From: DAOPXV01 sp035352535
GTDB lineage: Bacteria > Muiribacteriota > UBA9980
Direction: 5' to 3'
DNA: 40,465 nt
Assembly (NCBI GenBank): GCA_964545075.1
Contig: CAZJFS010000023.1
Coordinates: 1-40,465 of the forward strand
Part shown: piece by piece, positions 34,281 through 40,465 of the stretch
Layout: each line of letters opens with the position of its first letter
Position numbering within the stretch: position 1 is the first letter of the stretch
Notes under the pieces: generated by a model
The model's input: the letters and a program-made list of their open reading frames with translations, nothing else
What the model was told of the DNA's origin: nothing
Database searches by the model: none
Position numbers and translations under genes: made by a program

Positions 34281-35734
34281 TATTTCATCATCACCTTCGA
34301 ATTATTTTCGGGTTTATCGCCGGCGCCTTTTTTATTGATGAGTTTCACGCCGCCCATGTATGGCAAAAGCGCTTCCGGAACTGTAACCGTTCCGTCCTCG
34401 TTCTGGTAGTTTTCAAATATGGCTACAAGCGTCCTTCCTATGGCGAGTCCGGAACCGTTTATCGTGTGAACGAATTCGGGTTTTGCCTTAGGATTGCGTT
34501 TGAAGCGTATCTGGGCCCGGCGCGCCTGGAAATCCTCGAAATTAGAGCAGGAAGATATCTCGCGATACTGGTTCTGGGAAGGCAGCCAGACTTCCAGATC
34601 ATAACATTTTGCGGCCGAAAAACCGATGTCGCCGGTAGCCAGAGCCATTACTCTGTAAGGAAGCTTCAACTTCTGAAGTATCTTTTCGGCGTCGGCGAGA
34701 AGTTTTTCATGTTCCTCGTAACTGGTTTCCGGCGTCGTAAATTTAACCAGCTCGACCTTGTTGAACTGGTGCTGCCTTATATATCCCTTCATGTCTTTTC
34801 CGTATGAACCGGCTTCAGCTCTAAAACATGGAGTAAAGGCGACGTATTTTATCGGAAGTTCTTCCATCGTAAGCATTTCGTCGCGGTGAAGATTGGTCAC
34901 TGGAACTTCAGCCGTCGGTATAAGATAATATCCGGTCGGGGTTACCTTGAAAAGATCTTCCTCGAATTTAGGAAGCTGACCGGTACCCTGCATGGAATCG
35001 CGATTCACCATAAACGGCGGCATCACTTCATAATAACCGTTCTCCATGGTGTGAACGTCTATCATAAAACTGATGAGGGCGCGTTCAAGCCTTGCGGCGT
35101 CGCCTTTCAAAACGGTAAAGCGGGCGCCCGTAAGTTTAGCGGCCCTATCGAAATCAAGCACGTCAAGTTTCGTCCCGATATCGGCATGAGAAAGAGGTTC
35201 GAACGCAAACCGCCCGGGCTCCATCCAGCGGCGGATTTCTTTGTTGGAATCGCCATCAGGGCCGATGGGCGTGGATTCATGACAAATGTTAGGCATGTAA
35301 AGCGTAAGCGCTTCTATGTTTTTTTCTATTTCAGCGACTTTCGGGTCGAGATCGCGAACTCTCTGGGCTATGCTTTTCATTTCTTCAAGTTTAGCGGAAG
35401 CGTCGCCTCCCTCTTTTTTAGCTTTCGCTATTTCGGCGTTCGCTTTATTCTGAAGGCATTTAAGGTCTTCAACTTCTTTAAGCGCGGCGCGCCTTTCATT
35501 GTCGAGCTTTAAAAACTCGTCAAGCTGAGGAACGCTTACTTCCGAAAGGTTTTCAAGAAGCATGTTAAGCCCTTCGGGTGTTTTAAAAAAGCCTTTTATA
35601 TCGTCTTCGGAAGCCTTGCCTTTTTTACCGGCATACAGGGCGGCGAGTTTCTCGTTGTATGCGTAAATACTGCGGGCTACAAGGCCTTTTTTTACTCTGT
35701 CAAAATCGGCCCTTATCATTTTAGGATCAAGCAT
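34280..35734 (-). CDS. serS: Seryl-tRNA synthetase with N-terminal insertion
   Basis: A 484-residue SerRS. Class II motifs 2 (CFRAEAGSYGKDMKGYIRQH) and 3 (GSGLAIGRTLVAIFENYQ) and the TAEVP serine/ATP segment are clear. The protein is about 50 residues longer than usual. The extra length lies between the first helix (MIRADFDRVKKGL) and the coiled-coil tRNA-binding arm (starting near LDEFLKLDNERR), roughly residues 20-65. The C-terminus also has a short Lys/Asn tail. A promoter TTGAAT-17-TATAAT lies upstream, and the stop overlaps the psd start, so serS-psd-pssA may be one transcript. Confidence 0.95.
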   Translation of the reverse strand: MLDPKMIRADFDRVKKGLVARSIYAYNEKLAALYAGKKGKASEDDIKGFFKTPEGLNMLLENLSEVSVPQLDEFLKLDNERRAALKEVEDLKCLQNKANAEIAKAKKEGGDASAKLEEMKSIAQRVRDLDPKVAEIEKNIEALTLYMPNICHESTPIGPDGDSNKEIRRWMEPGRFAFEPLSHADIGTKLDVLDFDRAAKLTGARFTVLKGDAARLERALISFMIDVHTMENGYYEVMPPFMVNRDSMQGTGQLPKFEEDLFKVTPTGYYLIPTAEVPVTNLHRDEMLTMEELPIKYVAFTPCFRAEAGSYGKDMKGYIRQHQFNKVELVKFTTPETSYEEHEKLLADAEKILQKLKLPYRVMALATGDIGFSAAKCYDLEVWLPSQNQYREISSCSNFEDFQARRAQIRFKRNPKAKPEFVHTINGSGLAIGRTLVAIFENYQNEDGTVTVPEALLPYMGGVKLINKKGAGDKPENNSKVMMK

Positions 35735-35797
35735 TCAATTCCCCCATGTCATAGTCATTACGATTAATAAAATTTTTTTACGAAATATCAAGGATGC

Positions 35798-35826
35798 ATT
35801 ATACCAGATTCAAATTAAAAATTCAA
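35798..35826 (-). promoter_or_regulatory. Sigma-70-type promoter for serS (and perhaps psd-pssA)
   Basis: TTGAAT (35821-35826), 17-nt spacer, TATAAT (35798-35803) on the minus strand. The predicted leader to the serS ATG is about 55 nt; no T-box leader is present. Confidence 0.6.
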
Positions 35827-35852
35827 ATTTATTATTTTCGCATAAAAATTAG

Positions 35853-35881
35853 AGGACAATCAGGGAGTAATTTGATATAAT
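35853..35881 (+). promoter_or_regulatory. Promoter candidate for the GIDE-like / YgiQ-like pair
   Basis: AGGACA (35853-35858), 17-nt spacer, TATAAT (35876-35881) on the plus strand, about 43 nt before the ATG at 35924. Confidence 0.5.
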
Positions 35882-35923
35882 AATTTCATTAAATTTAAAA
35901 AATATAAAATCCGGAGGTTTTAA

Positions 35924-36742
35924 ATGGGCATTTTAATATTCGGCATAATAATTATTATCGCCGGCGCGGTCTGCTTCTACCTTAAAAGATCAGAGGAAGG
36001 CACGCTTATGGCTTTAAGTCTCACGGAAACCTATGAGATAGCGAAATTAAAACATCTCAGCGAGCAAATAAACGCCGAGATCGGAAAAGGCTCCTTCAAA
36101 CAGCTCGTCGAGGTCAGGGGAAAGATCGAATGCGATTCCCCGCTTTGCGCCGATATATCCAAGCAACCCTGCGTATATTACAAATGTAACGTCAGGGCCG
36201 AATATGAAGAAGAATATTTCGAGGAAGACCCTCAGACTAAAAACCGCGTCAGAAAGACAAGAACTGAATATGAAACGTTAAGCGACATAAACAGGGACAC
36301 TTACTTTTTCGTTAACGACGGCACCGGTAAAATAAAGATCAATCCGGCCGGCGCGGAAATAGACTGCATAAAAAGCATCGATCGCTTCGAGCCGGCGGCT
36401 TCTTTTTCCGGCACAAGGCTCAATATAGGCGATTTCTTCCTCGATCTCCAAAACGATTTCTTAAGGCCCTCCGAACGCAGACGCATTCTGGGATACCACA
36501 TAACCGAAGAGATATTTAATCTTAACAAGAACGTTTTCGTCCTCGGTGAAATTTCGGATTCAATGGGCGAACTCATGATCGGAAAATCCACCGAAAAGAA
36601 CGGGCGGTTCATAATCACTAATAAATCAGAGGATGAACTCAGGCGGGAAGCCGAAAGCGGCGTTAAAACCTATGACATAATATCAAAGGTATGCTTCATC
36701 CTCGGAATCATAATGACCATATACGGAGCGATAAAAAGGTAA
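35924..36742 (+). CDS. GIDE-domain (MUL1-like) membrane protein
   Basis: A 272-residue protein with one N-terminal (about 3-20) and one C-terminal (about 250-268) transmembrane segment and a soluble domain between them. The core ...VEVRGKIECDSPLCADISKQPCVYYKCNV...ETLSDINRDTYFFVNDGTGKIKINPAGAE matches the GIDE domain shared by bacterial membrane proteins and the mitochondrial E3 ligase MUL1. No RING finger is present, so ubiquitin-ligase activity is not implied. GGAGG precedes the ATG. It is 3 bp from the YgiQ-like gene. The function of bacterial members is not established. Confidence 0.75.
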   Translation: MGILIFGIIIIIAGAVCFYLKRSEEGTLMALSLTETYEIAKLKHLSEQINAEIGKGSFKQLVEVRGKIECDSPLCADISKQPCVYYKCNVRAEYEEEYFEEDPQTKNRVRKTRTEYETLSDINRDTYFFVNDGTGKIKINPAGAEIDCIKSIDRFEPAASFSGTRLNIGDFFLDLQNDFLRPSERRRILGYHITEEIFNLNKNVFVLGEISDSMGELMIGKSTEKNGRFIITNKSEDELRREAESGVKTYDIISKVCFILGIIMTIYGAIKR

Positions 36743-36745
36743 TAA

Positions 36746-38431
36746 ATGTTTTTACCAACCACGCGGGAAGAAATTCAAAAACTCAAATGGGACCGGCCTG
36801 ATGTTATAATCGTGACCGGCGACACTTACATAGACAGCCCTTACATCGGCGCCGCGGTCATCGGAAAAGTATTGTTAAAAGCCGGCTTCAAAGTGGCGAT
36901 TATCGCGCAGCCCGAAACGGCTTCGGCGGACGATATAACCAGGCTCGGCGAACCCGCCCTTTTCTGGGGCGTGACCGGCGGCTCGGTGGATTCGATGGTC
37001 GCAAATTATACGCCGCTTAGAAAATTCAGGCGTTCGGACGATTTCACGCCGGGCGGCGAGAACGCAAGACGCCCGGACCGCGCGGTGATAGCTTACGCGA
37101 ACCTCATCAGAAAAAACTTTAAAAATACGAAACCTATCGTTCTGGGCGGGATCGAGGCGAGCCTCAGGAGGGTGTCGCATTACGATTTTTGGGACGATAA
37201 GATCCGCCGGCCAATACTTTTCGACGCCAAAGCCGATATCCTCGTTTACGGAATGGGCGAGACCGCGGCGGTGGAACTCGCTCAAAAGTTAAAGGCGGGC
37301 GCGGGCATAGAAAACATCCGCGGCATCTGTTATATTTCAAAAGACCCGGTCGAAAGCTATATTCAACTTCCCGGACATGCCGAAGCGGCCTCCGATAAAT
37401 TAAAATTCATCGACATGTTCAACGAATTCTATAAAAACAACGATCCGCTGACCGCCCGCGGGCTTTGCCAGAAGGTCGACACCCGATATCTTGTCCAGGC
37501 CCCTCCGGCGGCATGCCTCCCGGAAGAAAAGTTAGACGAAATACATGACATGGATTTCGAGCGCGACGTCCATCCCTTCTATAAAAAAAACGGCGCCGTA
37601 AAAGCCCTTGACACGATAAAATTTTCAATAACCACGCACAGAGGCTGCTATGGCGAATGTAATTTCTGCGCGATAGCCGTCCATCAGGGCCGTACCGTCC
37701 AATCCAGAAGCGAGGATTCGATAATCCGCGAGGCTCAAACCATATCGCGAATACCCGATTTCAAGGGATACATCCTTGACGCCGGCGGACCGACGGCCAA
37801 TATGTATGCGATCGAATGCGACAAAAAGCTCAAATCCGGCGCATGCCGCGACCGGCGTTGCCTGTTTCCCCGAAAATGCAAAAAACTCGAAATAAATCAT
37901 AAAAGACAGATTGAGCTCTTAAAAAAATTGAGCCGCGTAAAAGGCGTTAAAAAGGTCTTCGTCGCCTCCGGCATCCGCTACGACATGATACTTTGCGATA
38001 AAACCTACGGAAATGAATATATGAACGAGATCATAGAAAACCACGTTTCGGGCCAGCTCAAGATCGCGCCGGAACACACGGAAGATCGCGTGCTTTCACG
38101 CATGGGCAAGACCGGAAAGAAGGACCTCGTCGAATTCAAGGATAAATTTTACGAAATAAATAAGAAAACCGGGAAAAAACAGTTTTTAACTTATTATATT
38201 ATCGCCGCTCACCCCGGCTGCGACGAATCAGACATGAAAAAACTCAAGGATTTCGCATCTAAAGAACTTCACGCAAGTCCCGAGCAGGTCCAGATATTCA
38301 CGCCCACCCCTTCGACCTATTCCACCCTTATGTATTACACGGAAAAAGATCCATTCACGAAAGAACCCGTCTTCGTTGAAAAGGACGCCAAGAAAAAAGA
38401 GCGTCAGAAGGAAATAATAACCGGCCGTTAA
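36746..38431 (+). CDS. YgiQ-family radical SAM protein
   Basis: A 561-residue member of the YgiQ radical SAM family. The cluster motif is CYGECNFC (C301, C305, C308). The N-terminal domain (1-290) includes the family stretches DTYIDSPYIGAAVIG, VLGGIEASLRRVSHYDFW and VYGMGETA, and the C-terminal part has APEHTEDRVLSRMGK and FTPTPSTYSTLMYYT, also diagnostic. Length is shorter than E. coli YgiQ (over 700), as in many bacteria. AAGGT lies before the ATG. It is coupled to the GIDE-like gene. The reaction of this widely conserved family is unknown. Confidence 0.9.
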   Translation: MFLPTTREEIQKLKWDRPDVIIVTGDTYIDSPYIGAAVIGKVLLKAGFKVAIIAQPETASADDITRLGEPALFWGVTGGSVDSMVANYTPLRKFRRSDDFTPGGENARRPDRAVIAYANLIRKNFKNTKPIVLGGIEASLRRVSHYDFWDDKIRRPILFDAKADILVYGMGETAAVELAQKLKAGAGIENIRGICYISKDPVESYIQLPGHAEAASDKLKFIDMFNEFYKNNDPLTARGLCQKVDTRYLVQAPPAACLPEEKLDEIHDMDFERDVHPFYKKNGAVKALDTIKFSITTHRGCYGECNFCAIAVHQGRTVQSRSEDSIIREAQTISRIPDFKGYILDAGGPTANMYAIECDKKLKSGACRDRRCLFPRKCKKLEINHKRQIELLKKLSRVKGVKKVFVASGIRYDMILCDKTYGNEYMNEIIENHVSGQLKIAPEHTEDRVLSRMGKTGKKDLVEFKDKFYEINKKTGKKQFLTYYIIAAHPGCDESDMKKLKDFASKELHASPEQVQIFTPTPSTYSTLMYYTEKDPFTKEPVFVEKDAKKKERQKEIITGR

Positions 38432-38437
38432 CCTTGT

Positions 38438-38466
38438 TTGACTTTTTAATCGTTTAGGTATATAAT
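38438..38466 (+). promoter_or_regulatory. Upstream flagellin promoter, near consensus
   Basis: TTGACT (38438-38443), 17-nt spacer, TATAAT (38461-38466), starting 7 bp after the YgiQ-like stop codon. Confidence 0.65.
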
Positions 38467-38505
38467 AAAAAATAGACTAAAACAGTTCTGTAGAGCTTTA
38501 TCGTT

Positions 38506-38533
38506 TTGACTTTTAATTGTCATATGCTATAAA
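38506..38533 (+). promoter_or_regulatory. Second flagellin promoter
   Basis: TTGACT (38506-38511), 16-nt spacer, TATAAA (38528-38533). The -35 regions of the two promoters share the sequence TTTGACTTTT, so they may be a local duplication. Confidence 0.55.
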
Positions 38534-38723
38534 ATGTTTGGCAATAGTTTTTTCGTTCCAGCGGTTTTTCGCCGGGGTATTTGGATCTCAACCAATAACA
38601 AAACATCGCCAAGACTTTTACGATAACCGTAAAATCACTAATAAAGCTCAGGTGTTGTACATTCATCTTCCTTGCATATTTTGACGAACATGGTTTTCAC
38701 TTTTAAAAAAGGAGGGCTTCTAA

Positions 38724-40286
38724 ATGATGATCAACACGAATCTTTCGTCGATGAACGCGACGCGAAATCTCAACGGCATCAACCAGAAAATCGATAAATC
38801 GCTTCAGAAACTTTCTTCCGGCCTTCGCATCAACGGAGCCGAAGATGACGCTTCCGGCCTCGCTATCGCAAGCCTTATGGCGCAGCAATTAAGCGGCATG
38901 ACATCCTCCGTTCAAAACACGCAGGACGCCCTGGCCACATTAAATATCGCCGACGGGGCGATGAGCCAGAACAGCTCCATACTCTCGCGCATGGAGGAAC
39001 TCGCCGTCAGAGGCGCCAACGGAACACTCTCAAGTTCCGACAGGGCCGCCATAGCGGCTGAAATGTCTCAACTATCGGCGCAGATAAACACAAATTCCGA
39101 CAACGCGCAATATAACGGAATGAAGCTCATAGACGGCTCGATGCAGGCTAAAACATCAGCGACGGTTAACACGGGCGCCAGCGGAAGCATTAGCGTGCTT
39201 TCACCGCCTTCCGGAACCGCTAATATTAACGCCGTGGCGCTTTCGATCATCACCGCGGGTACCGCGGCCATATCTACCGGAGCGGCGAACGCGACAGCGG
39301 GAGCCATAGGCGCCAGCGGAACAATAAGCGTCAACGGCACGGACATAAATGTTTCATCGTCCGATACGGCCGACACGGTAATATCCAAAATAAACGCTCA
39401 GAACTCTAAAACAGGCGTAGTTGCGGTAAAATCGACGACCGGAACGGGGGCCGTAAGCCTCATCAGCGGTAAGATCGATTCGGATGCGGCCAATGTCGTG
39501 GGGGCGGGATCAACTACGGCCAATTCAAGCGCGATCGGATATACGACGACCGGAACGGGCGCCACGATCGCGATCGGCGGAGACAACGGCATATGGGGTC
39601 AAATGGGTTTCACGGGAGCGCTCGCGGGATATTCAGCTTCGGGCACCAACACCGTCGCGAGACTCGGCGGCACTGCGTTAACGTCTAACGGAAGCGTTCT
39701 TGAAATGACCAACAGCGGTTCCCCGGCTTACGGGATCAAGATCGGAACTAATCTTTTCAACGGAGCGAACGGCGGTTATATTTTAAACAATCAGGCCACG
39801 GCCGCCGCGGCCGTTCAAAACATCTCGGCGAACGGCGATCAGGGTACGATATCGGCCGACACCAGCCCAAGAATGCAGGTTCAGATCGGCGCGAACTACG
39901 GCCAGAGCATGCAGTTCGGAATCCCCGGCACGGACGCCAATTCGCTCGGCAGGGGAGCTTCGTCTAAATTTTCGAGCCTCGCCGATATAAGTTTTTCAAG
40001 CGCGTCCGACGCGAATACAGCTTTAAAAGTAATTCAGCAGGCCGTAAATGACGTGGCCGGAGCCAGAGCGGACATCGGAGCCACCATGAACAGGCTCGAT
40101 TATACCGATAAGACCCTGAGGGTACAGATGGAAAATACCGCCGCAGCAAAATCAAGGATAGAGGATGCCGATATGGCTGCTGAAATGACCGCTTTCACCA
40201 ACAGCATGATATTAGCGCAAACATCAACCGCTGCCCTCGCGCAGGCCAATTCCACTTCTAAAAACGTTCTGGGATTGCTTAAGTAG
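38724..40286 (+). CDS. Flagellin
   Basis: A 520-residue flagellin, the filament subunit exported by the flagellar type III system. The N-terminal D0/D1 region (MMINTNLSSMNATRNLN..., residues 1-140) and the C-terminal D1/D0 region (about 435-520, ending STSKNVLGLLK) are conserved. Between them lies an Ala/Ser/Thr/Gly-rich variable domain with a flagellin IN motif (VNGTDINVSSSDTADTVISKINAQN). No signal peptide, as expected. GGAGGG precedes two adjacent ATG codons; either may be used. Cysteine is absent. A terminator follows, and no flagellar assembly gene is visible in the window. Confidence 0.95.
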   Translation: MMINTNLSSMNATRNLNGINQKIDKSLQKLSSGLRINGAEDDASGLAIASLMAQQLSGMTSSVQNTQDALATLNIADGAMSQNSSILSRMEELAVRGANGTLSSSDRAAIAAEMSQLSAQINTNSDNAQYNGMKLIDGSMQAKTSATVNTGASGSISVLSPPSGTANINAVALSIITAGTAAISTGAANATAGAIGASGTISVNGTDINVSSSDTADTVISKINAQNSKTGVVAVKSTTGTGAVSLISGKIDSDAANVVGAGSTTANSSAIGYTTTGTGATIAIGGDNGIWGQMGFTGALAGYSASGTNTVARLGGTALTSNGSVLEMTNSGSPAYGIKIGTNLFNGANGGYILNNQATAAAAVQNISANGDQGTISADTSPRMQVQIGANYGQSMQFGIPGTDANSLGRGASSKFSSLADISFSSASDANTALKVIQQAVNDVAGARADIGATMNRLDYTDKTLRVQMENTAAAKSRIEDADMAAEMTAFTNSMILAQTSTAALAQANSTSKNVLGLLK

Positions 40287-40346
40287 AAACAAAAGAAAAA
40301 CTGACGATTAACGATAAAAAATTTAATATATAAACAAGCCTTTTAA

Positions 40347-40384
40347 AAAAGAGCCTTTCGCATAACGCTAAGGCTCTTTTTTTT
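40347..40384 (+). terminator. Rho-independent terminator after flagellin
   Basis: AAAAGAGCCTT (40347-40357) pairs with AAGGCTCTTTT (40370-40380) around a 12-nt loop, followed by more T. The A/T ends make it usable in both directions. Confidence 0.88.
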
Positions 40385-40405
40385 ATATTGCATATCCTTC
40401 ATTTA

Positions 40406-40465
40406 TCAAGCATTAGGTTTTTCATCCGTTTTCTTTTCTAATTTCATCTCAACCGGAAAAAACCG
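40406..40465 (-). CDS. Possible C-terminus of a minus-strand gene cut by the window edge
   Basis: An open minus-strand frame enters from the right edge and ends at TGA 40406-40408, encoding a Lys/Glu-rich end (MKLEKKTDEKPNA). It lies just beyond the flagellin terminator, which could serve both genes. Only 19 residues are visible, so this is tentative and no family can be named. Confidence 0.3.
   Translation of the reverse strand, partial: RFFPVEMKLEKKTDEKPNA

Larger units (their letters stand above)
38432..38723. other. Flagellin upstream region with long leader
   Basis: A 292-bp spacer holding two sigma-70-like promoters (listed separately) and a 5' leader of roughly 180-250 nt ending in GGAGGG before the flagellin ATG. 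I recognise no riboswitch class. A sigma-28-like CGATAA occurs near 38620, but its partner TAAA element is poor. Confidence 0.5.

Noticed and set aside
34886..35512. 208-codon plus-strand open frame opposite serS
   Set aside because: Antisense shadow of serS; unusual composition rich in Lys, Arg and Phe.
38590..38640. Sigma-28 flagellin promoter
   Set aside because: CGATAA is present, but no TAAA box is found at the right distance. The sigma-70-like pairs upstream fit better.
1..40465. CRISPR array, transposon or prophage
   Set aside because: No regular repeat-spacer pattern, no transposase or integrase frame and no terminal inverted repeats were seen. Gene content is chromosomal throughout.

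Overview
The window reads as one continuous bacterial chromosome segment with tightly packed genes and short A/T-rich spacers. Signal peptides without a lipobox, a flagellin gene, the Pss/Psd phosphatidylethanolamine pathway, ThyX and a zinc-type L31 protein suggest a motile bacterium with a Gram-negative-like envelope. Several long proteins belong to no family I recognise, so I suspect an uncultured lineage (the Riflebacteria/Wallbacteria kind of organism is one possibility). No rRNA or other phylogenetic marker was used, so this placement is inference only. I see no tRNA, rRNA, CRISPR array, insertion sequence or prophage.

Region 1 (1-9906, all minus strand) looks like a biosynthetic cluster. 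In transcription order it holds a homocitrate/isopropylmalate-synthase-like enzyme, the large and small subunits of a divergent aconitase-family dehydratase (both coupled by ATGA overlaps), an FAD oxidoreductase, a LuxE-type acyl-protein synthetase, a class III nucleotide cyclase fused to an RDD membrane domain, a LuxC-type acyl reductase, and a radical SAM protein cut by the window edge. Together they could extend a 2-oxo acid and reduce a derived acid to an aldehyde. No luciferase genes are present, and the decarboxylating dehydrogenase needed for chain extension is not in the window.

Region 2 (9967-16013, minus) holds a membrane protein with TPR-like C-terminus, a CorA-type transporter with an altered GMN motif, a secreted calcineurin-phosphoesterase/SH3b/C39-peptidase fusion, and a secreted protein that may be a beta-propeller.

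Region 3 (16123-27465, minus) is the most unusual part. A consensus sigma-70 promoter (27559-27587) precedes a solute-binding protein without permeases, three tandem paralogs of an unrecognised 630-710 residue family with a secreted coiled-coil protein between two of them, then a DegT/StrS aminotransferase, CTP synthase and a small cysteine-cluster protein. Spacing is 1-25 bp throughout and a terminator follows at about 16041-16077, so this may be one transcript. The paralog set is my main candidate for an undescribed system, probably at the cell envelope.

Region 4 (27703-40465) is mostly housekeeping: tldD-tldE on plus; a tiny cysteine-rich protein, a TrmN6-like methyltransferase, thyX, rpmE, pssA, psd and serS on minus; then a GIDE-like membrane protein, a YgiQ-type radical SAM protein and a flagellin on plus. 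The flagellin has two tandem sigma-70-like promoters and a long leader.
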